A stretch of DNA of 64,000 nt from Patiriisocius sp047730165 (GCF_047730165.1 NZ_CP159834.1:992001-1056000), one strand, 5' to 3'; shown: positions 43,997 to 53,062, numbered from the stretch's first letter. Numbers and translations are program-made. Notes: generated from the sequence alone by a model not told the origin.

Positions 43997-45139
43997 CTAT
44001 CCTATCGCTTGTTCTAGGTCTTCAATTAAATCATCTATATCTTCAACTCCTACAGAAAGTCTAATTAAGCTATCAACGATTCCTGTTCTCTCTCGTTCTT
44101 CTTTGGGGATGCTCCAGTGCGTCATAGAAGCAGGATGTCCTGCCAAACTTTCTACACCGCCCAGAGATTCTGCTAAGGTAAATATCTTGAGGTTTTCAAC
44201 AATTTTAATGGCTTCATCATAATTGTTGCCTTTTGTGGTAAATGAAATCATTCCTCCAAAATCCCGCATCTGCTCTTTTGCCACTATGTGATTAGGATGG
44301 TCTTCAAAACCTGGCCAGTACACTTTTTCAATTTTTGGGTTGCTGAGTAAATAGTGTGCAACGGCTTTTCCGTTTTCACAGTGACGCTGCATACGTAGAT
44401 GCAAGGTTTTGATCCCTCTTAAAACTAAAAATGAATCTTGTGGTCCACAAATGGCGCCACTTGCGTTTTGTATAGCATGCAATCTATCTGCGAGTTTTTT
44501 GTCTTTAACAACTAGTGCGCCCAACACGACGTCACTGTGTCCGCCTAGATATTTAGTGGCAGAATGCATTACAATGTCTGCGCCTAGATCTAATGGAGTT
44601 TGTAAATAGGGAGTTGCAAACGTATTATCTACTGCCAGTAAGATATCGTGTTTTGTAGCAATGGCAGCGCAGGCTTTAATGTCAATGATATTCATCATTG
44701 GGTTCGTAGGTGTTTCTACCCAGATGAGTTTTGTGCTTTTGTTTATAAAGTTCTCAATGTTAGCGGCATGCTCCATTCCGATAAAGTGAAACGTAATCCC
44801 AAAATCTTCATATACTTGCGTGAATAAGCGATAACTGCCACCATATAGGTTGTTTGTTGAGATTACCTCATCCCCAGATTTTAAAAGTTTAATGACCGCG
44901 TCAATAGCGGCGAGACCACTCCCAAATGCAAGGCCAAATTCGCCATTCTCGATACTCGCCAAATTACGCTCTAATGCGGAACGCGTTGGGTTTCCACTTC
45001 TAGAATATTGAAATCCTTTATGGCCTCCTGGCGTTGTTTGTGAGTAGGTGCTTGTTTGATAGATAGGCGGCATTACAGCGCCATATGCTGGATCTACATC
45101 GTGCTGACCTCCGTGTATTGTTTTAGTGTTGAATTTCAT
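43997..45139 (-). CDS. metB: Cystathionine gamma-synthase (or beta-lyase), PLP enzyme
   Basis: Joins cysteine to activated homoserine in methionine synthesis, or the related gamma/beta-lyase. 380 residues from the ATG giving MKFNTKTIHGGQHDV. PLP Lys is K196 in MHSATKYLGGHSDV, with D171 in DNTFATPYLQ; YQTSTYSQTTPG and QYSRSGNPTR bind the phosphate and cofactor. Within this family synthase, gamma-lyase and beta-lyase cannot be separated safely by eye; the symbol is provisional. Monocistronic. Confidence 0.85.
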   Translation of the reverse strand: MKFNTKTIHGGQHDVDPAYGAVMPPIYQTSTYSQTTPGGHKGFQYSRSGNPTRSALERNLASIENGEFGLAFGSGLAAIDAVIKLLKSGDEVISTNNLYGGSYRLFTQVYEDFGITFHFIGMEHAANIENFINKSTKLIWVETPTNPMMNIIDIKACAAIATKHDILLAVDNTFATPYLQTPLDLGADIVMHSATKYLGGHSDVVLGALVVKDKKLADRLHAIQNASGAICGPQDSFLVLRGIKTLHLRMQRHCENGKAVAHYLLSNPKIEKVYWPGFEDHPNHIVAKEQMRDFGGMISFTTKGNNYDEAIKIVENLKIFTLAESLGGVESLAGHPASMTHWSIPKEERERTGIVDSLIRLSVGVEDIDDLIEDLEQAIG

Positions 45140-45290
45140 TTTATCAAATTTAAGACGAGTACTGTTATAGTTAATCACGACTAAAGAATGCGTAAAGTAA
45201 TATTCAAAGATATAATGAACAGGATGAATCTCAAAAATAATTAATAAGATCTTGTTTCTTGAAGTTAGAAAAGCAGGCAGTTACCGAAAA

Positions 45291-45310
45291 TCCCCGGGAC
45301 AGGCTCTGGG
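45291..45310. repeat. REP-like remnant
   Basis: TCCCCGGGACAGGCTCTGGG is close to the interspersed CCCGGGACAAGCTCAGGG-type palindromes of related genomes. Single weak copy. Confidence 0.35.
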
Positions 45311-45341
45311 TCAAACCGTTCATTTATTAAAAAAACTGTCG

Positions 45342-45349
45342 TAATTTTG
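45342..45349 (+). promoter_or_regulatory. -7 box of the DUF3298 lipoprotein gene
   Basis: TAATTTTG ends 4 bases before the ATG, so a leaderless transcript is predicted. Confidence 0.5.
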
Positions 45350-45353
45350 TGCG

Positions 45354-46118
45354 ATGATCAACAAGATAGTTCCATTTATTATAGTTTTAATAGTGTTGGC
45401 GAGTTGCAGTGATGCTCCTTTACTTATAAAAAAGCAAACACTTGACCAAAATGCGATAGCAGCGTGTAAGGACAAGCCGTGTCCTCAAGTGACCGTTGCT
45501 TATATTACATATAACGGCGAGCCACAAGTGATCTCTTCTATTAATGAAAAGATACGTCTGTTTGTGATCGCATCATTATACCTAGGAGATCCAGAATCTC
45601 AACCTACTGCGACTACTTCTCAAGAAGCGATAGCACAATTTATTAAGGACTATTGGAGAGATACTAGCGAGTTTCCAGACATTAATGAGTTTGAAGCAGA
45701 TATTACGGTTTCTGAAACCTTCCGAAGTCAAGAATTAGCTACGGTTGCTTTAAACCAATATACGTATGCAGGTGGCGCTCACGGAAACGGTAGTTTGACC
45801 TACATCAATTTTGACATAGAAACCGGCGAGATTATAACGAACGACCAACTCATACAAGATAAAAAAGGACTCGCTAAACTAGCAGAACAACAATTAAGGA
45901 AAGACTACGAACTAAATGAAACAGAGAATCTAAACGCCGCTATTTTTTGGTTTGAGAGTGACTCCTTTAATTTGTCAGACAATATAGGTTTTGAAAAAGG
46001 AAAGATGGATATTCATTATAATCAATATGATATTGCCAGCTATGCAGATGGCGCTATAGACATTGAGTTGTCTATTGAGGATGTTGCTCCATTTTTGAAG
46101 TACTCTTTGAAAGAATAG
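45354..46118 (+). CDS. DUF3298/RsiV-like lipoprotein
   Basis: 254 residues; lipobox VLASC (Cys 18). Middle region reads VTVAYITYNGEPQVISSINE (the DUF4163-like half) and YTYAGGAHGNGSLTYINFDIE followed by a GEIITNDQLI stretch (DUF3298 half). The AGGAHGN motif is the hallmark of this family, which occurs in RsiV anti-sigma factors and in PdaC-type deacetylases; here no other domain is attached. Periplasmic, function unknown. Confidence 0.82.
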   Translation: MINKIVPFIIVLIVLASCSDAPLLIKKQTLDQNAIAACKDKPCPQVTVAYITYNGEPQVISSINEKIRLFVIASLYLGDPESQPTATTSQEAIAQFIKDYWRDTSEFPDINEFEADITVSETFRSQELATVALNQYTYAGGAHGNGSLTYINFDIETGEIITNDQLIQDKKGLAKLAEQQLRKDYELNETENLNAAIFWFESDSFNLSDNIGFEKGKMDIHYNQYDIASYADGAIDIELSIEDVAPFLKYSLKE

Positions 46119-46176
46119 CAAGAAACAAGAGTACCTTTATGCCGCATAATATTTTCGAAAATTAGAACCACCTTCC

Positions 46177-46533
46177 ATGCAAAAAGTATATTATCTTAAA
46201 ACGTGTGACACCTGTAAAAGAATACTAAAAGAGATTGATTTACCATTAAGCTTTGAGCTACAGGGAATTAAAGACCAGGAAATCACTGTCAAGCAAATAG
46301 AGCAAATGCACAAACTATCTGGAAGTTATGAAGCGCTTTTTAGTAAACGGGCAATCCTTTATAAAGAACGCGATTTAAAGAACGAACAACTCACAGAAGA
46401 AGATTACAAAAGGTTTATCCTAGAGCATTATACTTTTTTAAAACGCCCCGTAATTATCAATAAGAACGAAATATTTATTGGTAACAGTAAAAAAAGTGTA
46501 GCCGCTGCTAATGCAAGTATTCAAGGAAATTGA
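46177..46533 (+). CDS. ArsC/Spx-family thioredoxin-fold protein
   Basis: 118 residues with the thioredoxin-like ArsC fold: YYLKTCDTCKRILKEI at the start (CxxC, C10 and C13), KQIEQMHKLSGSYEALFSKR and RPVIINKNEIFIGN. The ArsC family uses one Cys for arsenate reduction and Spx uses CxxC for redox sensing. This one has the CxxC; it is usually annotated as arsenate reductase but the activity is unproven. Upstream of an EamA transporter. Confidence 0.82.
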   Translation: MQKVYYLKTCDTCKRILKEIDLPLSFELQGIKDQEITVKQIEQMHKLSGSYEALFSKRAILYKERDLKNEQLTEEDYKRFILEHYTFLKRPVIINKNEIFIGNSKKSVAAANASIQGN

Positions 46534-46574
46534 ATGAACAACAAACCATAAACTAGAAAATAAAAACCCAACTC

Positions 46575-47483
46575 GTGAGCCCAAGAATCCTAGCCATCAT
46601 CGCTGCCTTTTCTGCTAGTTTTATATATGGCGTAAACCATACCATTGCTAAGGGCTTAATGCCAGATGTAATAGGGCCTTACGGTTTTATTTTACTCCGG
46701 GTCTCAGGGGCTGCGATTATTTTTTGGATTATTAGTTTGTTTTATCAGCGGGAGAAAATAGCATTTGAAGATTGGGGACGCCTCGTGCTTTGTGCCATTT
46801 TTGGGATGGTAATTAACATGAATATGTTTTTTAAGGGACTAGAGCTATCTACACCTATAAACAGTAGCGTTGTCATTACGCTATCTCCAGTATTGCTACT
46901 CATTTTGTCTGCATTAATCTTAAGTGAACGCATCACGCTACTAAAAGGAATAGGCATCACACTAGGTCTTGGAGGAGCGTTATTGCTCATATTATTTGGA
47001 GTGAAGACCCAAGCAAACGCGCCTAATATACCGCTAGGAAATTTACTGTTTATAGTGAACGCAACTTCTTATGCACTTTATTTAATATTTGTAAAAAAGT
47101 TAGTCGAAAAATACAGCTCGATTACCTTGATGAAATTTTTATTTCTCATTGCATTTCTCATAAATATCCCCATTGGATCGTCACAATTTGCGGCAGTAGA
47201 ATGGGCAACTCTTGGGTTTGACGAAATATGGAAACTAGGGTTTGTGGTCATCGGAACGACGGTCTTGACTTACCTTTTTAATATTTATGCGCTCAAGCAA
47301 TTGAGTCCTGCCGTGATAGGTGTTTTTATGTATTTACAACCCTTGATTGCCGCATTGTTTGCGATAATTACGGGATCAGATCAATTGACGACGCTCCGTG
47401 TAATTGCGGCTTCACTCATTTTTACTGGCGTCTATCTTGCCACGCGAAAGAAGAAAGTTAAGGTGTTGGCAGATGAGTCTTAA
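46575..47483 (+). CDS. EamA-family (DMT) permease
   Basis: Inner-membrane drug/metabolite transporter of 302 residues with about ten transmembrane helices in two EamA repeats (FSASFIYGVNHTIAKGLMPD near the start; NATSYALYLIFVKKLVEKY at about 155). GTG start is used because MSPRILAIIAAFSASF is the proper first helix. Substrate unknown; such proteins export amino acids or other metabolites. Confidence 0.88.
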   Translation: MSPRILAIIAAFSASFIYGVNHTIAKGLMPDVIGPYGFILLRVSGAAIIFWIISLFYQREKIAFEDWGRLVLCAIFGMVINMNMFFKGLELSTPINSSVVITLSPVLLLILSALILSERITLLKGIGITLGLGGALLLILFGVKTQANAPNIPLGNLLFIVNATSYALYLIFVKKLVEKYSSITLMKFLFLIAFLINIPIGSSQFAAVEWATLGFDEIWKLGFVVIGTTVLTYLFNIYALKQLSPAVIGVFMYLQPLIAALFAIITGSDQLTTLRVIAASLIFTGVYLATRKKKVKVLADES

Positions 47484-47546
47484 GGACGATATTTTAGCAA
47501 GCGCTTCAGAAAAGTTAATTGCTTTACATAATAATGAAACTAGTCA

Positions 47547-48035
47547 CTAGTACTGATCAGCATCTAGGTGTTGCGGAACCTCCCCATGCCTCCTCGTATG
47601 CTCTTTTGTAATCACGTAAAAGTCATCTGTTCTATCTAGCTTATTGAGGTTGTTGTAAAGTTCTTCTGGCAACCCCCTTAAGCCCCTTTTAGACAAGTCT
47701 ATCCATCCCCCCATCATTTCGCAGCGTGCAACATTACGACCTTTATGGTCATAAAAGTTATGCTGAAATGAGAAGTACCTGCCGTCTTCGCTCAACCCTC
47801 TTAATTGCAGACTTACACGAAGTGGGTTTCCAGGAAAAACCTCTTTAAAATAAAACATATGCTCATAAAAGACAACGGGACCTATGTTGTGTTCAACCAT
47901 TTTTGCTTGTCCAAAACCGTTCTCTAGCATAAAGCTCAATCGAGTATGACTCATATAATTAATATAAGCACTATTAGCCAAGTGTCTGTTGGCATCGATG
48001 TCGTTCCATCTTACTTCGAATTCTTTTAGGTACAT
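47547..48035 (-). CDS. Acyl-CoA thioesterase, hotdog fold
   Basis: 162 residues; a 4HBT domain with the classic start FEVRWNDIDANRHLANSAYI (Asp after W-N-D as nucleophile or base), YMSHTRLSFM and FYEHMFYFKEVFPGN. Predicted cytosolic hydrolysis of acyl-CoA; chain length unknown. Single gene; a possible leader of about 80 bases follows the next gene. Confidence 0.88.
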   Translation of the reverse strand: MYLKEFEVRWNDIDANRHLANSAYINYMSHTRLSFMLENGFGQAKMVEHNIGPVVFYEHMFYFKEVFPGNPLRVSLQLRGLSEDGRYFSFQHNFYDHKGRNVARCEMMGGWIDLSKRGLRGLPEELYNNLNKLDRTDDFYVITKEHTRRHGEVPQHLDADQY

Positions 48036-48116
48036 AAGGGTTTTGGATTTTTAAATCAGGTTTTATAATCGTCTTAAGGTGATAAAATTGAGCTTTGGGT
48101 TTTGTAAAAAACAAAG

Positions 48117-49013
48117 CTAAGTGTTTAGCGTAGTATAGGCGACTGATTTTTTACAAGACTTTTTTGATATCGAATTGTCATTACTTTTACCAATATACGA
48201 GATCACCTTATCATACACCTCATTGCTTTTTAGGTCGTGTTTTAAGCCAGTGGTAATTAAGGTTTGTAAATTAGGGTTCTCTTCTATCACAGCTTTTAAA
48301 GGAGCAAAAGGAGTAATGCGATCGCCCCTGTCGTGGATGACTAATTTTTGTTGTGGTGCTTGATTTAATAAATTTTTAACTAAGATCTCCTGATGTGGTA
48401 TTATTAGTATTTCATTGACTTTTCTGTCTAGTATATGGAGTGCGCTTTTTGATAGTCCAAGCATTTCTTTAAAGTAAGTAAATATAGCATCCATTCCAGA
48501 AGGGGATCCCATTACTACAATCTTTTTAATGTTTACCTCAGGGTTTACAAGATACGTATAGGTTAGCGCAGTGTTGCTAAATGAGTGACAAACAACGGTA
48601 TCGATAGCACCTATTTTATTAATTGCTAGACTGATTGCTTGACGATACATCTCTAAGTTAAGCAAATTTGTCTTAGACATCCCGTGTCCCGGAGCATCGA
48701 GGGCATACATAGTACATTGTTTTAAATCAAGCTTTTCATAATATGGCAGCCAGCGTTGACTATTACTCATCCACCCGTGAAGAAAGAGCACTTTTTTAGG
48801 TCCGTTTCCCCATGTATAAAGAACAGAGGACTGGCCTTCAGACTCAAATTGGGTTTGCGCCGCTTTCGCAAGAAATTCTTTTCCTTTTTCTGAAATACCT
48901 GCACGTTGAACTTTGCTAAGTATTCTAAAAGAATTGTTTGTATTCCATTTAGGGAATAAAAAGGCCGTGATGTTTATAAAGGCCCCAACAGATTTTAAAA
49001 TTAGATTTTTCAT
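48117..49013 (-). CDS. Alpha/beta hydrolase under TetR control
   Basis: 298 residues; a weak N-terminal hydrophobic segment then the hydrolase fold: oxyanion stretch VLFLHGWMSNSQRW, ALDAPGHGMS, nucleophile elbow VVCHSFSN (Ser in C-H-S-F-S rather than G-x-S-x-G), Asp in KLVIHDRGDRITPF and a late His (TGLKHDLKSN). A TetR-type operator copy lies 13 bases before the start, and the TetR gene follows upstream on the same strand, so the two form a repressor-target pair. Substrate unknown. Confidence 0.85.
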   Translation of the reverse strand: MKNLILKSVGAFINITAFLFPKWNTNNSFRILSKVQRAGISEKGKEFLAKAAQTQFESEGQSSVLYTWGNGPKKVLFLHGWMSNSQRWLPYYEKLDLKQCTMYALDAPGHGMSKTNLLNLEMYRQAISLAINKIGAIDTVVCHSFSNTALTYTYLVNPEVNIKKIVVMGSPSGMDAIFTYFKEMLGLSKSALHILDRKVNEILIIPHQEILVKNLLNQAPQQKLVIHDRGDRITPFAPLKAVIEENPNLQTLITTGLKHDLKSNEVYDKVISYIGKSNDNSISKKSCKKSVAYTTLNT

Positions 49014-49026
49014 TATTAATATTTAG

Positions 49027-49042
49027 GATACCAATCGGTATC
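49027..49042 (-). promoter_or_regulatory. TetR operator before the hydrolase
   Basis: GATACCAATCGGTATC, a 16-bp palindrome (6-bp arms, 4-base centre). It is the exact reverse complement of the site at 49658-49673. Confidence 0.75.
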
Positions 49043-49059
49043 AAATGATTTAATTTTTT

Positions 49060-49650
49060 TTAGTTTGAAATTTCTTTTACAACGTTTCTTAAATGTGCTA
49101 CTGTTTTTAAGATAGCATCTGGCGTACGTTCTAGTCTGCTCATCATAATACCTCCTTCTAGGGTAGCGATAAAAATAGTGGCATAAAAAGGGGCATCCGT
49201 TATTGAGCTTACTTGATTGTTCTTGATTCCATTTTCTATAATTTTCTGAACAGACGCTTTAAACTGAGCAAGTATATAAAAGGTCTGTTGTCTTAGCACT
49301 ACATTTGTGTCATCTACTTCTGTTGCTGCGTTTAATAATGGGCATCCTCCTTCATAGAGTGGTGTCTCCATATACCTCTCAAAAAAAGCAAATGTGGCGT
49401 CCATTTTATCTTGAAAAGTATTCGCCTTCATTATTTGTGCTCCCAGTTCTGTAAACATTAGTTTGGCTAAGCTGCGCAAGGCTTGTTGCTCTAGATCGCT
49501 TTTATTTTCAAAATGTCTATAAATAGCCCCTTTTGTCAACCCAGTCGCTTTTGTAATATCACTAATAGACGTCGCTTTATACCCTTGCTTATTAAAGAGG
49601 TTAGCACTTTCTTTTATGATTAATTCTTTTGTAGAAACAGCGTTTCGCAT
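49060..49650 (-). CDS. TetR/AcrR-family repressor
   Basis: 196 residues: N-terminal HTH (about 8-55; ESANLFNKQGYKATSISDIT and GLTKGAIYRHFENKSDLE) with a C-terminal ligand-binding domain (MDATFAFFERYMETPLYEGG, with the GCPLLNA turn of the TetR_C_6/YxaF-like group). Represses its own promoter and the hydrolase gene, judging from palindromes at both places. The effector is unknown. Confidence 0.92.
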   Translation of the reverse strand: MRNAVSTKELIIKESANLFNKQGYKATSISDITKATGLTKGAIYRHFENKSDLEQQALRSLAKLMFTELGAQIMKANTFQDKMDATFAFFERYMETPLYEGGCPLLNAATEVDDTNVVLRQQTFYILAQFKASVQKIIENGIKNNQVSSITDAPFYATIFIATLEGGIMMSRLERTPDAILKTVAHLRNVVKEISN

Positions 49651-49653
49651 TCA

Positions 49654-49673
49654 CAAAGATACCGATTGGTATC
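49654..49673 (-). promoter_or_regulatory. tetR promoter with overlapping operator
   Basis: Minus-strand -7 box TATCTTTG (49661-49654) ends 3 bases before the tetR ATG, a leaderless layout. The operator GATACCGATTGGTATC (49658-49673) covers half of the -7 box, so binding would block RNA polymerase directly. Confidence 0.75.
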
Positions 49674-49710
49674 TAAATAATCTTAAATTTCCTAAAGTTA
49701 ATTTTCTTGT

Positions 49711-49718
49711 TACTTTTG
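49711..49718 (+). promoter_or_regulatory. -7 box of the YheT-like hydrolase gene
   Basis: TACTTTTG ends 4 bases before the GTG start at 49723; leaderless transcript predicted. Confidence 0.5.
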
Positions 49719-49722
49719 CCAT

Positions 49723-50697
49723 GTGCCAATCATCAACTCTACATACCAAGCCAAAGGACTTTTTAAAAGTGGTCACTTTTCTACAATTTACTCGGCAAAG
49801 TTGCGACCGACACTAAGGTTAAAGCAAACACGCAAACGACTCGAGCTTACCGATAGTGATTTTATAGATGTAGACTGGAGTTATCACATTTCAGAAGTAA
49901 AAGCATCTCACAAAGTTGTCATTCTTTTGCACGGTCTTGAAGGAAATGCGCAACGCGGTTATATAAAAGGGCAGGGGCAGCATCTTAACAAGAATGGTTG
50001 GGATGTGGCTGCTATTAACCATCGTGGCTGTAGCGGCGAGGACAACCGTCTATACCTTTCTTATAATAGCGGACGAACAGAGGATCTTGCCGAATTTATT
50101 GAGCATATTATAGCAAGGTATTCCTACGATGAGATTTCGATAGTTGGGTATAGCCTTGGCGGGAACGTGCTTTTAAAATACTTGGGTGAATGTACTGCAT
50201 TGCCGCATCAAGTAAAAAGTGGCGTGGCGATTTCTACACCTTTACATTTAAGAGGGGCTCTTGAACAGCTCATTAAGTGGGAGAATTTTGTGTATAGTAA
50301 AACGTTTATTAATGATTTACGAAAAAAGTACAAACGTAAAATGTCTAATTTTCCAGAAGCAATGAACACTGAAGAGCTAAAGAAAATAGGTTCGCTATTA
50401 GATTTTGATAATCTCTACACGGCAAAAGCACATGGGTTTAAAGATGCGTTTGATTATTATGAAAAAAGCAGTTCTATTTATGTGTTAGAAAACATTAAAG
50501 TGCCAGTGCTTATTTTAAACGCAGAGAATGACAGCTTTTTATGCCCAGAAAGCTATCCATTTGGGTTAATTAAAAATCTAGAGAATGTGTATCTGGAAGT
50601 ACCGCGACATGGAGGTCACGTAGGTTTTCACGAGTCGAATAATGTCTATTACAGTGAACGACGTGTGATTGAGTTTTTAACAGACGCGGTAGAATAA
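49723..50697 (+). CDS. YheT-like alpha/beta hydrolase
   Basis: 324 residues. The GTG start gives MPIINSTYQAKGLFKSGHFS, the family's usual opening; the ATG two bases earlier is out of frame. Motifs: WSYHISEVKASHKVVILLHG (oxyanion), INHRGCSGEDNR, nucleophile GYSLGGN, Asp in LILNAENDSFL and His in PRHGGHVGFHE. YheT family members are predicted esterases, some hydrolysing ester lipids. Divergent from tetR with a 72-base gap. Confidence 0.88.
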   Translation: MPIINSTYQAKGLFKSGHFSTIYSAKLRPTLRLKQTRKRLELTDSDFIDVDWSYHISEVKASHKVVILLHGLEGNAQRGYIKGQGQHLNKNGWDVAAINHRGCSGEDNRLYLSYNSGRTEDLAEFIEHIIARYSYDEISIVGYSLGGNVLLKYLGECTALPHQVKSGVAISTPLHLRGALEQLIKWENFVYSKTFINDLRKKYKRKMSNFPEAMNTEELKKIGSLLDFDNLYTAKAHGFKDAFDYYEKSSSIYVLENIKVPVLILNAENDSFLCPESYPFGLIKNLENVYLEVPRHGGHVGFHESNNVYYSERRVIEFLTDAVE

Positions 50698-50737
50698 GAA
50701 ATATTTTTTCTGAAATAATCTACCCTTAGGATTTGTG

Positions 50738-50745
50738 TACCTTTG
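50738..50745 (+). promoter_or_regulatory. -7 box of the yicC-gmk-nadD run
   Basis: TACCTTTG, 38 bases before the chosen yicC ATG. Head of the three-gene run; a GAT-rich leader follows. Confidence 0.5.
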
Positions 50746-50783
50746 CATCCTATTAATGAGGGATGACCTCGTATCAATACAAC

Positions 50784-51641
50784 ATGATTCAATCAATGAC
50801 GGGTTACGGAAAGAACGTAATTCAATTAGCTTCAAAAAAAATTACGGTCGAAATAAAATCGCTCAATAGTAAAAGTCTAGACATCAACGCAAGAGTCCCT
50901 TCTTCTTATAGAGAAAAGGAATTAGTGATGCGAAAAATGCTGGCTAGTTCACTTACCCGAGGGAAAGTAGATTTTAGCCTATATGTAGAGATGACAGGTG
51001 AAGAGACTACTTCTCAGATTAATAAAGTGGTGGTCAAGCAATATATGAAGCAGCTTACTAACATAGTGGATACTGACCAGGCAGAGCTTTTAAAGATGGC
51101 CATAAAAATGCCAGATGCTTTAAAAACGACCCGAGAAGAGATAGATGAGAATGAGTTTGCTGAAATATTAAAGGCGGTAAAAGATGCACTCAAAGAGATT
51201 AACATTTATAGAAGTGATGAAGGTGCGGTGCTTCGAGCAGACTTTTTAGCTCGCGTAGCTATTATCGAGGCAAGACTAGAAGAAGTACTTGATATAGACT
51301 CACAGCGCATAGATATTGTAAAAGAAAGATTACGCACAGCAGTAAATGAACTTAAAGAGAAAGTAGATGAAAATCGCTTCGAACAAGAGCTCATTTATTA
51401 CCTAGAGAAATACGACATCACGGAAGAAAAAGTACGCCTTCAGAATCACTTAAACTACTTTAGAGAAGCGATTAATAGCGACGATAGTAATGGTAAAAAA
51501 CTTGGTTTTATTACACAAGAAATAGGTCGTGAAATCAATACTATAGGAAGCAAATCTAACTTTGCGCCTATGCAACAGCTAGTCGTACAGATGAAAGATG
51601 AGCTCGAGAAAATTAAGGAACAAGCGTTGAACGTACTTTAA
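50784..51641 (+). CDS. yicC: YicC-family endoribonuclease
   Basis: 285 residues starting MIQSMTGYGKN, the conserved N-terminus; an ATG 21 bases upstream would add MTSYQYN and is not preferred. Body: EIKSLNSKSLDINARVPSSY, a long coiled-coil middle, and the C-terminal DUF1732 part (KKLGFITQEIGREINTIGSK). YicC proteins cut RNA and are widespread and conserved. Probably transcribed with gmk and nadD. Confidence 0.93.
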   Translation: MIQSMTGYGKNVIQLASKKITVEIKSLNSKSLDINARVPSSYREKELVMRKMLASSLTRGKVDFSLYVEMTGEETTSQINKVVVKQYMKQLTNIVDTDQAELLKMAIKMPDALKTTREEIDENEFAEILKAVKDALKEINIYRSDEGAVLRADFLARVAIIEARLEEVLDIDSQRIDIVKERLRTAVNELKEKVDENRFEQELIYYLEKYDITEEKVRLQNHLNYFREAINSDDSNGKKLGFITQEIGREINTIGSKSNFAPMQQLVVQMKDELEKIKEQALNVL

Positions 51642-51667
51642 AGATAAAAACGACGATAGTTAATTCT

Positions 51668-51690
51668 GTCGCACTGAGCTTGTCCTAGAG
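51668..51690. repeat. Degenerate REP-like arm
   Basis: GTCGCACTGAGCTTGTCCTA lies in the yicC-gmk gap and matches the CTGAGCTTGTC core of the element in metG; its partner arm is missing. Confidence 0.5.
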
Positions 51691-51748
51691 AAACATTACA
51701 CCTCTATTTTAGATGTGTCAGTTCAAACTGATCAAATAATAAAAAAGC

Positions 51749-52381
51749 ATGAATCAAAAAAAAGGAGGAAGACTCATCGTATTTTCTGCACCGTCTGGTA
51801 GTGGGAAAACTACGATTGTAAGGCATCTTTTAGGGAAATTAGAGTTGAATCTTGAGTTTTCAGTTTCTGCCACATCGAGAGAGCCTCGTGGCGAAGAAAT
51901 CCATGGAAAAGATTACTACTTTTTAAGCCTTAATGATTTCAAAAAACAAATGAAAGATGACGACTTCTTAGAATGGGAAGAAGTATATCGAGATAATTTT
52001 TATGGAACGCTTAATAGTGAAATAGAACGTATCTGGGCAATGGGTAAGAATGTCATTTTTGATATTGATGTGGTAGGAGGGTTGCGCATAAAACGAAAAT
52101 TTCCGGAACGCACATTGGCTGTTTTTGTAAAACCTCCTAGTGTAGAAGAGCTAAAAATTCGCTTAAAAAAGCGTAAGACAGAAAGTGATGAAAAAATAAA
52201 CATGCGCATTGCAAAGGCATCTGTTGAAATGGCGACTGCTCCAAGGTTTGACCATATCATATTAAATGACAATCTTGAAGAAGCCCTAGTAGAGGCAGAA
52301 AATCTAGTGCTAAGCCATATCTCAAAACCCATTTTTGAAGATGTCAAAATGGACAAGAGCGACGTAACAAAAGAAGAATAG
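51749..52381 (+). CDS. gmk: Guanylate kinase
   Basis: Converts GMP and ATP to GDP and ADP, in GTP synthesis. 210 residues with P-loop FSAPSGSGKTTIV, GMP-binding SREPRGEEIHGKDYYFLS and the NVIFDIDVVGGLRIK stretch. Between yicC and nadD; 8 bases before nadD. Confidence 0.96.
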   Translation: MNQKKGGRLIVFSAPSGSGKTTIVRHLLGKLELNLEFSVSATSREPRGEEIHGKDYYFLSLNDFKKQMKDDDFLEWEEVYRDNFYGTLNSEIERIWAMGKNVIFDIDVVGGLRIKRKFPERTLAVFVKPPSVEELKIRLKKRKTESDEKINMRIAKASVEMATAPRFDHIILNDNLEEALVEAENLVLSHISKPIFEDVKMDKSDVTKEE

Positions 52382-52389
52382 TATTAAAA

Positions 52390-52968
52390 ATGAAAATAGG
52401 ACTTTACTTCGGTACTTTTAACCCTATTCACATAGGCCATCTCACCATAGCAAACCACATGGCTGAGTATAGTGATCTTGATGAAATCTGGATGGTGGTT
52501 ACTCCACATAATCCACTTAAGAAGAAAAGCAGCCTATTAGATAATCACCACCGTATTGCGATGGTTGATATCGCACTTGAAGACTACCCTAAAATAAAGT
52601 CAAGCAGAATAGAATTTGATTTAGAGCAGCCTAACTACACGGTAAATACACTTGCTGTTTTGGAGGAGAAATATCCTGAAGATGATTTTTGTCTTATAAT
52701 GGGAGAAGACAATTTAAAAAGCCTCCATAAATGGAAAAACTATGAGGTGATTTTAGATCGGTATCACTTATATGTGTATCCTAGAATTTCAGAAGGTAAA
52801 ATAGAAACTCGATTTGATGGCCATGCTAAGATTTTTAAAGTAGCAGCGCCCATTATGGAGTTGTCATCTACATTTATTAGAAAAGGTATAAAAGAAGGTA
52901 AGAACATACGGCCTATGCTCCCGCAAAACGTTTGGGAGTATCTAGACGAAATGAATTTCTATAAATAA
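52390..52968 (+). CDS. nadD: Nicotinate-nucleotide adenylyltransferase
   Basis: Makes deamido-NAD from nicotinate mononucleotide and ATP. 192 residues: GLYFGTFNPIHIGHLTIANH (the HxGH nucleotidyl-transfer motif), FCLIMGEDNLKSLHKWK and the SSTFIRKGIKEG motif near the end, all diagnostic. Third gene of the yicC-gmk-nadD run. Confidence 0.96.
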   Translation: MKIGLYFGTFNPIHIGHLTIANHMAEYSDLDEIWMVVTPHNPLKKKSSLLDNHHRIAMVDIALEDYPKIKSSRIEFDLEQPNYTVNTLAVLEEKYPEDDFCLIMGEDNLKSLHKWKNYEVILDRYHLYVYPRISEGKIETRFDGHAKIFKVAAPIMELSSTFIRKGIKEGKNIRPMLPQNVWEYLDEMNFYK

Positions 52969-52971
52969 AGC

Positions 52972-53009
52972 GAAACCGCCTCAACACAATTTAGTGTCAA
53001 GACGGTTTC
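52972..53009. terminator. Terminator-like hairpin after nadD
   Basis: GAAACCG and CGGTTTC pair around a stretch with an inner AACAC/GTGTC stem; lies between convergent nadD and the lipoprotein gene. Confidence 0.6.
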
Positions 53010-53062
53010 TAACCAACCAAAAAAGGCTTTATATACTATTTCAAGTTTAGAATAATATTCGA

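Noticed and set aside
18429..51690. REP-like copies considered as a CRISPR or IS
   Set aside because: They are scattered, palindromic and lack spacers, transposase or target duplications.
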